Source of the DNA: CAIZQW01 sp942493055
GTDB taxonomy: Bacteria > Verrucomicrobiota > Kiritimatiellia > RFP12 > UBA1067
Reading direction: 5' to 3'
NCBI GenBank assembly: GCA_942493055.1
Contig: OW818680.1
Coordinates: forward strand, 3,596,001-3,660,000
Length of the DNA: 64,000 nucleotides
The translations under genes were made by a program, and so were the position numbers. The notes below the pieces were generated by a model that was not told where the DNA came from, ran no database searches, and saw only the letters and a list, made by a program, of their open reading frames with translations. How positions within the stretch are numbered: the first letter of the stretch is position 1; every line of letters begins with the position of its first letter. Below are positions 51,686 through 60,400 of the stretch, piece after piece.

Positions 51686-54612
51686 GGCTGGCCTCCCTTC
51701 GCGAGACGGGCCTTCTGGTCTTCGAGCCAGGCAAGAGAAATGCTCTGTTCAGGGTTTTCCAGAATGAGCGAAGCGAAATCATAAGCCCAGACATCCTTGG
51801 GGGACGGGGGCCAGTAGAGTCCGGCCTGAAGGCGTTCAACCGCGCGCTGGACCGTGTCGTAGGCGTGGTCGCGATAGCCGGAGAAATCCCAGGTGACACA
51901 GCGTGTCTCATCCGTAGTTTCGCCGAGCACGAAGTACCCGCACTCCACGCGCGCATCATTGGGCACAAGCCCGCCGGCCTGGGCCATCAGCAGATAGAGC
52001 GGCAACTGCAGGTCTGTCCAGACCCGTTGCTTCTCCTCGAAGGCAAAGGATTCGAAGCCGCGCTCCTCTGCGAAGGTGAGGTCAGCGATGCTGGAGGAGG
52101 TGAAGCGGCCGAGTCCCTCCTGTTTGCCGAGCTTGTCCCAGGTCTTATAGTCGAGGAGGTACCACGTGCCGGTCTGCTTGCAGTAGTCGATGCGGTCGAC
52201 GCGGCCGGTGATCTTGAAGGCCTTGAGTGCGAGCGCGAGAGGAAGTTCGATCTGTTCGATCTTCCGTCCGTCGGATCGCAGCTTCGCCTGCTCAGCAGCG
52301 AAGAAGCGCAGACGCTCACAGGCGGAGAGGGTTTGTAGGTGGATGACGGCGGGCAGGTCTTCGCCGAAGAGCGTGCGCACGTTTGTCCAGACTTCAGCCT
52401 CAAGGAATGCTGCGATGGTCTCGGCGTCCGTCTCGTCTTTGAGCGTGGAACGTCCGAACCGCTCCAGAGCGTGATGACAGAGGTTTCCGAAGGTCAGGGC
52501 GTCCATCTCCGCCACGCGGTCATCACAGGGCTTCATGCGCAGGACATTGCTCAGGTAGAAGGTGAAGGGGCAGGCCAGGTAGGACTTGAAGGAGGTTACG
52601 GCGAGCGTGTCCAAAGGCTTCTGAGGGATCGGCAACGTCAGGCGCCACGCGTCGGGGAGCGAGCGCGGGTGGCCGGTCGCCGAGGTCTCGGCATCGCGGA
52701 AGAGCGCCTTGGCGCGTCGGGCCAGGGTCGCCTCGTCGCAGAGGAAGAGCAGGCGGGAGGGCTTGCGGACATCGTTGCGACTGGAGACGCGTTCGAGGGT
52801 GATGTGCACGGCGTGGGGCGCGCGCGAGGTCAGAAGCGCCTGCAGCAGGCAGGTGTCGCGGGCGGTCCGGCGGTCATTGCTGGTCAGGCCGAGGCCCTTG
52901 CGCAGCGCATCCGGCAGGAAGGCGTGGCCTACGACGGCATCCGGCACGCAGCCCTCGTTGAAGCCGGTGATGACCAGCTCCTGAGCAGGGCTCCAGGGGA
53001 GTTCCAGCCAGCCCTCGGTCAGCAGCACCTCCGGGTCATCGGGTTCGAGCTGGTAGGTGGTCTCTGCGAGAAGGGATTCGAAGAGCTGCGACTGCTGCGC
53101 CTCATCAAGGGTCGCGGTGACGAGTGGCGAGGTGAATGCCTGGAAGACCTCCTGGGCTGCTGCTGCGGCTGCGGCCAGTTCGCGGTCGCCGGGCTTGGTC
53201 TCCTCCAGCGTGCGGGGCTGGAAGAGCGTCTGGAGCATGGAGGTCAGATGGAGCAGGCGGGTGCGGCCCTTGGGGTCCAGCAGGTCGCGGACGGCTTCGA
53301 GCGCCAGGCGCAGATGGGTCCACTTGCGCTTGGCCTGAGCCGAACGCGCCTCGCCTTCGCAAGCCTGAGCAGCGAAACGGAAGGTCTCCTCCAGCGTCTG
53401 CGGCAGGTGGGTGTTCTGAAGTTCATCCAAGGCGCGGAGGATATCGGTGTAGGCGAACTCCGGGAGCGCTGCAAAGCGGGCTTTGAGCCAGCACATCACA
53501 TCCGCCTCGCGCAGGAAGGCGGCGAGGACGGTGAAGCGCGGCTGACTGCAGAGGCGTTCGAGCTGATGGATGAGGCGTCCCAGCGAGGCGGTGGAGAGCG
53601 GATAGGCTGCTGGATTGTGCAGGAGCATGTCATGGGAGAGGAAGGCGGATTGAAGTTCGCTGAAGAGGTTGTCGTCCGCCATGCCGAGCGAGGGGCGCTC
53701 CTCCGAAGGCGGGACAGCGGCGAAGCGTTCGGCCACGAAGCGAGCCTGCTCAGCGCTGTTCGCGGACAGCGTGATGGCATCGTCCTGAAGCAGCAGCAGG
53801 GGCGCCTGGCTCTCCATCCACTGTGCAGGTTCCGGGCGGCCCCAGGGATCATATTTATCCGTGTCAGAAGGTTCGGCATGGATCAGGACCGTGAGCGGGC
53901 AAGCGGCGCTGAGCTTCTCCAGGACGGGATAGAGTGCGGGCTGGGCGTCGACCAAGCCAGGCAGGACGATCCGCTCGATGCCCTCGGGGCGCAGCGGTTG
54001 CGCGACAGCCTGTTTGCGCAGCAGCGAGGCCGGGGTGCGTCCGTTCGCCTTCAGCACAGAGAAGAAGCGTTGCTCCACTTCAGACAAGTCATTCCAGCGT
54101 TCCACCTCGACATCCAGGGTTTCATCGGCGAGGAGGGTTGCAATGGAGCCAGCGACATCGTCCATGGCCAAGGCGTTCTCCTGGAGCATGGACCAGAGAT
54201 CCGTGAGTTGCCGGGCGACCCCGAGGGCCCAGGAGAAGGATTTCTGGCCTGGCCTGCCTTTCTCGGGGAAGAGATTCGGGAAGTCGTTCAGATCGAGTTC
54301 CAGCAGGAAGCGGCTCAGCAGGGCGATGGTTTCAGCAGGCGTGCACACCGGGAGGTCAGGGGCTTGCGCGGGGACGATCATCTGAGGCGGCAGGCGGATC
54401 ATGGGCGGCAGGCAGCCGCCGGTCTGTTCGGCCAGGGCGAGGCGGAGGCGGCGCCCCGCCTGCCGGGTGGGGACGATCACCAGGAGGTGGCTCAGGGATT
54501 TGACACCTGCCCGTGTGGTGCGGCTCTGGTCAATCAGCCAGGCTGTGACGGCATTGACCAGCGGGATGCGGGGGTTTATAAAGTTTCGGTCCATAAAAGG
54601 TTGCCTACTCAT
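51682..54612 (-). CDS. AddB-like exonuclease subunit with PD-(D/E)xK nuclease
   Basis: 976 aa; a start at 54594 is also possible. The N-terminal region LLVIVPTRQAGRRLRLAL is a degenerate helicase domain without a true Walker A; LVITGFNEGCVPDAVVGHAFLPD corresponds to helicase motif IV-VI debris. The C-terminal nuclease has SYLACPFTFYLSNVL, GRVDRIDY and WYLLDYKTW. The four-cysteine iron-sulfur staple of B. subtilis AddB is not visible: only a single Cys is found near the nuclease N-edge. Partner of the gene at 48551-51685. Confidence 0.82.
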   Translation of the reverse strand: MSRQPFMDRNFINPRIPLVNAVTAWLIDQSRTTRAGVKSLSHLLVIVPTRQAGRRLRLALAEQTGGCLPPMIRLPPQMIVPAQAPDLPVCTPAETIALLSRFLLELDLNDFPNLFPEKGRPGQKSFSWALGVARQLTDLWSMLQENALAMDDVAGSIATLLADETLDVEVERWNDLSEVEQRFFSVLKANGRTPASLLRKQAVAQPLRPEGIERIVLPGLVDAQPALYPVLEKLSAACPLTVLIHAEPSDTDKYDPWGRPEPAQWMESQAPLLLLQDDAITLSANSAEQARFVAERFAAVPPSEERPSLGMADDNLFSELQSAFLSHDMLLHNPAAYPLSTASLGRLIHQLERLCSQPRFTVLAAFLREADVMCWLKARFAALPEFAYTDILRALDELQNTHLPQTLEETFRFAAQACEGEARSAQAKRKWTHLRLALEAVRDLLDPKGRTRLLHLTSMLQTLFQPRTLEETKPGDRELAAAAAAAQEVFQAFTSPLVTATLDEAQQSQLFESLLAETTYQLEPDDPEVLLTEGWLELPWSPAQELVITGFNEGCVPDAVVGHAFLPDALRKGLGLTSNDRRTARDTCLLQALLTSRAPHAVHITLERVSSRNDVRKPSRLLFLCDEATLARRAKALFRDAETSATGHPRSLPDAWRLTLPIPQKPLDTLAVTSFKSYLACPFTFYLSNVLRMKPCDDRVAEMDALTFGNLCHHALERFGRSTLKDETDAETIAAFLEAEVWTNVRTLFGEDLPAVIHLQTLSACERLRFFAAEQAKLRSDGRKIEQIELPLALALKAFKITGRVDRIDYCKQTGTWYLLDYKTWDKLGKQEGLGRFTSSSIADLTFAEERGFESFAFEEKQRVWTDLQLPLYLLMAQAGGLVPNDARVECGYFVLGETTDETRCVTWDFSGYRDHAYDTVQRAVERLQAGLYWPPSPKDVWAYDFASLILENPEQSISLAWLEDQKARLAKGGQP

Positions 54613-55948
54613 CGTTGGGGATGCGCAGTTCGACGTTCATCATCTCCTCCTCCGCCAGGACGAGCCCCATGCGGACGGTGAAAAAGGTCAGTGACACGGC
54701 GACCAGATAGGAGACGACACCCATGAGATAACCCGGGACGCCGGTGTTGAGGCAGACAAAGAGCGAGCAGACGATGGAGGCCAGGTAGACCGCTTGTCCG
54801 GCGAGGATGGCATTCGGGCGCTTCATCCAGGCTGCGAGCCCCTCAGCGTGTCCGCGGATGGTCTGGATAATCGGCAGGATCGAAATCGTGAGCATGGCGC
54901 GCATGGCAAAGGGGATGTCCTGTGCGGGCAAGTTCTGGATCGTGCCGAAATACCAGCCGGCAATCCAGGGGATTTGTCCCAGGAGGGGCAAGATCATCAG
55001 CACAAGGCCTGCGGCAACTGCGTAGCGGAAAAGATGGTGGCCTCTGCGGTCGGCGGGAGGGAAGGCGAGCACCACGGCCTGCATCCGGATAGCCGCATAG
55101 CTGACCGGGTTGACAATACCCATGGTGACATAATGGATGGCCAGCATGCGCTCGGCACCCGGGGCGCGCGCAATGAAGGCGCCGACCATGAAGCCGGAAA
55201 GCGCGAGCAGGATACCGCCGAAGGAGATGGGGATGGTGAAGAGGAGTTGGGAGCGGAGACTGGCGACCCGTTCGAGGGCAGGTCTGAGGTTGCGAATATA
55301 GGGCCGCGCAAAACAACCTGCCAGGGCCATCTCCAGAAAAACGGGAACGGTCATGGCCAGCAACCCCATTTTATAACCCACGAGCCCGTAGTGGATGAAA
55401 AAGGGGGCCAGCAAGGCGGTCAGCGCAATGCGGCAGAGTGTTGCCCAGTTCGCGACAGAGCTTGCGCGCGCATTGTAAAGTGCTGTTAACGCGGGCGTTC
55501 GCAGGAAGAAGAAGAGTTGCATGGGAATGGAGAGGAAGAGCACTTCGCGTGCGATACCGGCCATGGGGTCTTTGAGTCCCAGGATGGACTGGAAGATGAC
55601 GGGGTGTATGGCGGGCAGGCAAGCGCAGGCCTGTACAATGAGCAAGACAATGGTCATCAGGAGATTCAGTTGTTTGAAGAGGGCAAAGCCCTCCTTTGAG
55701 CGGGCAAAGACCATGCCGGTTGTGAGGAGGCCGCCGCCGCAGGCGCTGATGACAAACATGATGGCCTGCCCTTGTGCAAAGGCTGCCAGCCCCAGCACGC
55801 CATTTTCACCGTGCGATACAATGGACGCGACTAACGGATAGGTCAGGCTTTGGGAGACCGACTGGATAATCAGCGGAATATAAAACTGTGTTGCCCGCAG
55901 CGGCGTGTAATCCGCGTGAGGGCAGGAGAGGTCTAGGGATGTACTCAT
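54605..55948 (-). CDS. Multi-pass transporter of the MATE/MVF flippase type
   Basis: 447 aa from the ATG at 55948, which overlaps the stop of the acyltransferase (ATGA). Twelve or more hydrophobic helices in two pseudo-repeats; FYIPLIIQSVSQSLTYPLVASIV at the start resembles polysaccharide flippases and MATE exporters. Neighbourhood with an LpxL-like acyltransferase fits a lipid-linked substrate, but a solute exporter cannot be ruled out. Its end overlaps the addB-like gene by 8 bases. Confidence 0.65.
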   Translation of the reverse strand: MSTSLDLSCPHADYTPLRATQFYIPLIIQSVSQSLTYPLVASIVSHGENGVLGLAAFAQGQAIMFVISACGGGLLTTGMVFARSKEGFALFKQLNLLMTIVLLIVQACACLPAIHPVIFQSILGLKDPMAGIAREVLFLSIPMQLFFFLRTPALTALYNARASSVANWATLCRIALTALLAPFFIHYGLVGYKMGLLAMTVPVFLEMALAGCFARPYIRNLRPALERVASLRSQLLFTIPISFGGILLALSGFMVGAFIARAPGAERMLAIHYVTMGIVNPVSYAAIRMQAVVLAFPPADRRGHHLFRYAVAAGLVLMILPLLGQIPWIAGWYFGTIQNLPAQDIPFAMRAMLTISILPIIQTIRGHAEGLAAWMKRPNAILAGQAVYLASIVCSLFVCLNTGVPGYLMGVVSYLVAVSLTFFTVRMGLVLAEEEMMNVELRIPNDE

Positions 55949-56901
55949 GGTTTGCGCTTCACGCTTTGCGCATAGAACGGATAGTCTTTTGGGTCCGCGC
56001 CTTCTGGGATGGCCCGCCACCGTTTATAGGCAAAGAGCCACTGTGTCGGGAAGCGTCTGATGACTTTCGAGGAGGCATCCGAGACGCGCTGTGTGAGGGC
56101 CTCCAAGCTTTCGCCTTCTTCGGGATAGAGAAGGATCGGATCGATGCACCGGTAATGTCCGTCAGGCCGTGCCTGCATATAGGCGACGCCAATGAGCACA
56201 TCTTTTTTGATGCGCTGAGCAAAGAAGGCCGGTGAGGGCGCGGTCAGGGAGGGGTGCCCCAGAAATGTCGTCCAGATGCCGCCTTTCGCCTCGTTGAGAT
56301 ACTGATCGGCCAGCAAGGCGATGTTGCCGCCCTTTTTAAGCGTACGCAAAAGGGGCATGAGCGCGCCTTCGCTTAAGATGATCTGCTGGCCCAGGCGCGA
56401 GCGGAAAGCATTGAGTTTTTCGGTTGTCGCATCGCTGCCCAGTTGCTTGCCGACGCTCATCAATGTATAGCCGCCGGCGATCACGGCATGGCCGGCCATC
56501 TCCCAGTTTCCGTGGTGCGCAGTCACAATAATTTTAGGTCCGGGACGATCAAGTGTCGCTCGCCAGCCCGGAGCGAGGTCCACCCATGTTCTGACCCGCT
56601 CCAAACTGGCCTGGCCGAACCAGAACATGTCCAGCAAGACGCGCGCGATGTTCCGGTAGCAACCGATCAGGATGAGCTTTTTGCGTTTTGCGGAGAGGTT
56701 TGGGAAGACATAGTCAATGTTTGCGATGGCATAACTGCGTCCTGCACGGTCGCAGACAGAGGCAACTGACCCCATGACCTTTACGAGCCAAAGGAGCTGC
56801 TTGCGGGTCAGGAAGGGAATCGTCCAAAGGCCGAGCGAAATCGGAAGGATCTCCAACGTGGCTCGAATTTTCCGCCAAAATGTTTTTGGTTTTTTTGCCA
56901 T
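55945..56901 (-). CDS. lpxL: Lauroyl/myristoyl-type lipid A acyltransferase (LpxL/HtrB family)
   Basis: 318 aa. One N-terminal hydrophobic segment (LEILPISLGLWTIPF) anchors it to the inner membrane. The catalytic HHGNWEMAGHA (HX4E) is near residue 130; the FLGHPSLTAPSPAFFAQ block and the C-terminal PTQWLFAYKRW (usually PEQW.W.HRRW) are family marks. It adds a secondary acyl chain to the lipid A precursor, which shows a diderm envelope. Other lpx genes are not in the window. Confidence 0.9.
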   Translation of the reverse strand: MAKKPKTFWRKIRATLEILPISLGLWTIPFLTRKQLLWLVKVMGSVASVCDRAGRSYAIANIDYVFPNLSAKRKKLILIGCYRNIARVLLDMFWFGQASLERVRTWVDLAPGWRATLDRPGPKIIVTAHHGNWEMAGHAVIAGGYTLMSVGKQLGSDATTEKLNAFRSRLGQQIILSEGALMPLLRTLKKGGNIALLADQYLNEAKGGIWTTFLGHPSLTAPSPAFFAQRIKKDVLIGVAYMQARPDGHYRCIDPILLYPEEGESLEALTQRVSDASSKVIRRFPTQWLFAYKRWRAIPEGADPKDYPFYAQSVKRKP

Positions 56902-56932
56902 TCTGAAGTGTTTCAGGATTTGAACGAGTATA

Positions 56933-58300
56933 TCATACCCCTGTTTGTGAAATACAGAGTAATTTGAGCTCTTCCTCCAGCCTGTCTTCGAGTTGGGCGT
57001 CGTAGAGTTTCTCCAGCAGTTTGCCCATCTCCGGGCCGGGGGTGACGCCGCGCGCCACTAAATCGCGACCGCGGATGAGCGGTTCAGGCAGGATGGGCTC
57101 ATGGATGAACGCGTCGTGGCTGGATTTGAGAAACTGCCAGGTTGAGAAGTCCTTGTTGCTGTGGTGGATGTCGAGCCACATGAGTTCCAGGGAGGCTGTG
57201 AAATAGGTGTTGCCGAGGAGGCGTCTTAACTTGGCCGGCCGCATCTTTTTCGCATCGACAAAGTGCATGTGCTCGGCAACAAGCGCTACGACGGCCTCGA
57301 TGCAGGCGGAAGGGAGCTTCATGCGTTCGAGAACGGCATGCGTCAGGATCGCCCCATGGGGGGCATGATTGGGAAAGCGTATGCGAAGCTCGCCTGTTTC
57401 GCTGTCGGGTGCGGTGCAGGAGGTGGATGGCTTGCCGATATCATGCAAGAGCACGCCCAGCATGAGCTGTTCAAAGGGGATGCCAGTCTCGGTTCTGCGC
57501 TCGGCAAGGGTGTCTACCATGAGCAGTGTATGGATCCAGACATCACCTTCAGGATGGTATTTGGGGGGCTGAGCAACCCCCTTCATGGCCGCGACCTCCG
57601 GGAGGATATAGGCCAGCAGGCCGGATTCGAGGAGAAGATCCAGGCCGATTGACGGCTTGGAGGATTCGCAGAGCATCCGAATAAGCTCCTTCGAGGTCCG
57701 CTCTGCGCTGACACTGCAGATCCAAGAGGCATGGTCCTTGATGGATTTCAACGTCGCTCCATCCAGCTGAAAGCCGAGCACGGAGGCAAAGCGGAGGGCG
57801 CGGAACATCCGCAGGTGATCCTCCTGAAAGCGTTGTTCGGGATTTCCGATTGTGCGGATGAGCTGTGCGGCGAGATCAGCCCGTCCGTTCACGTAGTCCA
57901 CAATTTCGCCTGTTTCCGGTTCTTCAAAGAGTCCGTTGATGGTGAAGTCGCGCCGGGCGGCATCCGCTTCCGCTGTTGTATAGGCTACGGATTCGGGATG
58001 GCGGCCATCCACGTAGGCGCCGTCGGAGCGGAAGGTCGCCACGTCGAAAGAGTAGCCGTCTTTTAGGACAAGGATGACCCCGAACGATTTCCCGACCGCG
58101 ACTGTCTGGCCTTGGAAGAGCGCTTCGATCTGGTCGGGCGTTGCGGAAGTTGCGATATCGATATCTTTCAACGGACGTCCGAGCAGTCGGTCTCGTACGC
58201 ACCCGCCCGCGAAGAGCGCCTCATGGCCAGCCGCTTGAAGCGCGCGTGTGATGGCGCGCGCGGAGTCGAGCATGGGTATCGAGGCAGGGGATGTATTCAT
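56933..58300 (-). CDS. cca: CCA-adding tRNA nucleotidyltransferase with HD domain
   Basis: 455 aa. Class II nucleotidyltransferase signature GGCVRDRLLGRPLKDIDIATSA (33-54) with two catalytic Asp residues, the RRDFTINGLFEEP block, EDHLRMFRALRFA and an HD phosphohydrolase domain (GVLLHDIGKP near 290). Bacterial poly(A) polymerase and CCA enzymes look alike; the length and HD domain favour a tRNA enzyme. Confidence 0.9.
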   Translation of the reverse strand: MNTSPASIPMLDSARAITRALQAAGHEALFAGGCVRDRLLGRPLKDIDIATSATPDQIEALFQGQTVAVGKSFGVILVLKDGYSFDVATFRSDGAYVDGRHPESVAYTTAEADAARRDFTINGLFEEPETGEIVDYVNGRADLAAQLIRTIGNPEQRFQEDHLRMFRALRFASVLGFQLDGATLKSIKDHASWICSVSAERTSKELIRMLCESSKPSIGLDLLLESGLLAYILPEVAAMKGVAQPPKYHPEGDVWIHTLLMVDTLAERRTETGIPFEQLMLGVLLHDIGKPSTSCTAPDSETGELRIRFPNHAPHGAILTHAVLERMKLPSACIEAVVALVAEHMHFVDAKKMRPAKLRRLLGNTYFTASLELMWLDIHHSNKDFSTWQFLKSSHDAFIHEPILPEPLIRGRDLVARGVTPGPEMGKLLEKLYDAQLEDRLEEELKLLCISQTGV

Positions 58301-58353
58301 GGACTCATGATAACATGCGCCCCTTTACGACTTCAAGGCTATTGAACGCGGTC

Positions 58354-59781
58354 TTAGAACTGGAACGAGAGTTCCCAGCGGACGAAGTAGGCGGTGTCAT
58401 CAGAGGCGTAGTAATCGCCCGGATCAAGCACTTCGCCGACGACGTGCCCAAAGAGATCGCCCCTGCCACCAAAAATGTTCTTGAGCAATGGGAAGTCATA
58501 GCGCAACGTGCCCAGCCAGCCATACAGGGAGCCGCCGCCACCACCCAGATCGTCTTCAACAGCTGCTAACATAGGTCCTGTGCTGGCTCCGATGCGATGC
58601 CCCTGTCCGAAGCTGACGCCGGCTTGCAGGTGAGGGTAGAGGAGGTTTGACCAGTACCCTGCGCCGTACATGAAGTTATACACATACAGCTCGCTAATCT
58701 GGGGCCAACGTGCCCAGAGCGGATTCCAGGCGGAGTCGTTCTCGTCTGTGCCCCGGTTTTTATCGCCCGAGAGAAAATAACATGCGCCTGTGAGATAGGG
58801 TTTGATCTTTTCGCTCAGGTTGGGGGCGTATGTCAGGCTTCCATACACCATATAGCCGAAGCAGTCTGCGCCATTGTCCTTTTCGCCGGCCTGTGCAGCC
58901 CCTTCCACTTCTGCGGAGAGGGATTCGGATATTTTGGGTGTCACGCGGAGGCCCACGGTATGTGTGCTACGGCCAGGCAGATGAGCGCCCCAGGGCAGAC
59001 GCGCATCGGTCTCCCGTTTAAAGATATAATAGACGTCAAAGGGGACCTCTTGTAATTCGCGCGATTTGAAATAGAGTCCGCCGCCATACTCGTCCATGTC
59101 ATCCGTCGGGGGCGGGAACTGGAGCATGGTTGTGGGGCGGTAGTTCCATGTGTTCCCGAAGGGATCATGTGAATGGCCCATGCTCAAATAGTTTTCGGCG
59201 CTGTTGTAGATGCCAAGAACATCGAGCGTATTTTTTTCATCCAAGATAATCGTCGCCTTGATGGCGTCCATGAAGACGGAGCGTGAAGTGTCGGCTGGCG
59301 TACCGTCGCACAAGACTCGGCCTGCGCCATAGATGGGGCCCTGCGCCCCGAGAAAATCCTGGCGCCCGACGCGGAGGTTCACGCGATCCCAAAAAAGGTT
59401 GTTGAGATCCAGATAGAGGTTGTCGACGAAAAGCTCGTCAGGGAATCGGTAGTTATGGTCATGCGCTGGCTTGAGGGTCTGGAAAAACTCGTTCGCAAAG
59501 CGGAGGTAGAGACGGAAATCATCGTTCTCGACTTGTCCCCACACACGCGTGCGTAAGCGGAAATAGTTGTGATAGTCTCCGTCCAGCATGCCCGGAATGT
59601 CGTCATACATCTCCTCCTGGAGACGGATGTCCCCGCCTGCATCCCATCTGAGGGTACTCTTGGAGGGTTGAGTGGTGGCGGCCGCCATCGTGTTCGTTTG
59701 TGCGAAGAGTGTTGTCGAACAGGAGAGGAGCGCTGAGCACGTGATGTAGGCGAGGGGTGTATTCATGATTCCTTTTTTCAT
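58354..59781 (-). CDS. Alginate-export-family outer-membrane porin
   Basis: 475 aa with a signal peptide (cleavage after TTLFAQ). Alternating hydrophobic residues and aromatic belts predict a beta-barrel of sixteen or more strands, and the C-terminal residue is Phe (WELSFQF), the outer-membrane sorting mark. The segments DIRLQEEMYDD, YFRLRTRVWGQ, NLRVGRQDF and GAGRVLCDGTP match the Alginate_exp family, which passes charged polysaccharides or other large solutes. A second ATG five codons in is possible. Confidence 0.78.
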   Translation of the reverse strand: MKKGIMNTPLAYITCSALLSCSTTLFAQTNTMAAATTQPSKSTLRWDAGGDIRLQEEMYDDIPGMLDGDYHNYFRLRTRVWGQVENDDFRLYLRFANEFFQTLKPAHDHNYRFPDELFVDNLYLDLNNLFWDRVNLRVGRQDFLGAQGPIYGAGRVLCDGTPADTSRSVFMDAIKATIILDEKNTLDVLGIYNSAENYLSMGHSHDPFGNTWNYRPTTMLQFPPPTDDMDEYGGGLYFKSRELQEVPFDVYYIFKRETDARLPWGAHLPGRSTHTVGLRVTPKISESLSAEVEGAAQAGEKDNGADCFGYMVYGSLTYAPNLSEKIKPYLTGACYFLSGDKNRGTDENDSAWNPLWARWPQISELYVYNFMYGAGYWSNLLYPHLQAGVSFGQGHRIGASTGPMLAAVEDDLGGGGGSLYGWLGTLRYDFPLLKNIFGGRGDLFGHVVGEVLDPGDYYASDDTAYFVRWELSFQF

Positions 59782-59886
59782 TACGGTGTTAAAATGAAAC
59801 GTCCAACACTCAAGCGAAGGCTGTTTCTTTAAGGAGATACACTATATAAAATTCAGTTCAAATAGAGAAGCCTAGAAATATTTTTT

Positions 59887-59915
59887 TTGTAGTTTGCTGG
59901 AGGGCGTGTTATAGT
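59887..59915 (+). promoter_or_regulatory. Promoter of the rhodanese lipoprotein gene
   Basis: -35 TTGTAG (59887-59892), 17-base spacer, -10 TATAGT (59910-59915), 33 bases before the ATG. Confidence 0.45.
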
Positions 59916-59947
59916 AAGAGCTTCAATTGACTTTAGGGAGGTTTTAT

Positions 59948-60298
59948 ATGCGTTTGGGGAAAAAGATTCTTTGCCTGATCGGTTCGCTCTTCGTGGCGGG
60001 CTGTCACACGGTGGCCGTGACCCTGCCGGAAAAATATTTGTTGTTCGATGTGCGGACCCTTGAGGAATACGAGGTTGGGCATCTGACGGGTGCTGTCCTC
60101 ATTCCCTACGAAACCATTCGCGAACGGATCCCTGTGGTGGCGCCGGATAAGGCTGTTCAAATTTATCTCTATTGCCATTCGGGCAGCCGGGCTTCGATCG
60201 CTCGCGCAACCCTGGAGAGGATGGGCTATACACAGGTGGTCAACCTGGGAGGGATCTCCAGAGCCTCCAGGAAGACCCAGTTGCCGATCATCAGGTAA
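59948..60298 (+). CDS. Rhodanese-domain lipoprotein
   Basis: 116 aa from the ATG at 59948, with GGGAGG 6 bases upstream. The N-terminus RLGKKILCLIGSLFVAGC has a lipobox (VAGC), so it is lipid-anchored in the envelope. The rest is a single rhodanese domain: LFDVRTLEEYEVGHLTGAV, then the active-site loop YCHSGSRA, whose Cys carries the persulfide. The family moves sulfane sulfur; GlpE/PspE-like size. Substrate unknown. It precedes a cytochrome c-containing gene by about 100 bases. Confidence 0.88.
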   Translation: MRLGKKILCLIGSLFVAGCHTVAVTLPEKYLLFDVRTLEEYEVGHLTGAVLIPYETIRERIPVVAPDKAVQIYLYCHSGSRASIARATLERMGYTQVVNLGGISRASRKTQLPIIR

Positions 60299-60334
60299 AA
60301 AAATACCGTTTTTAATCACTGTGCAAAAGTGGCA

Positions 60335-60364
60335 TTGCCTTTTTGCGCATTGATGAGGTATTAT
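60335..60364 (+). promoter_or_regulatory. Promoter of the cytochrome/FGE-like gene
   Basis: -35 TTGCCT (60335-60340), 18-base spacer, -10 TATTAT (60359-60364). Confidence 0.45.
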
Positions 60365-60400
60365 TTCACTATTCTGAATAAAGGGGGGATGACGAATATT

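Noticed and set aside
52339..54681. 780-codon open frame on the plus strand
   Set aside because: It is the exact antisense of the AddB-like gene in GC-rich DNA; its sequence is Gly/Arg/Glu-biased with no domain, while the minus frame has clear nuclease motifs.
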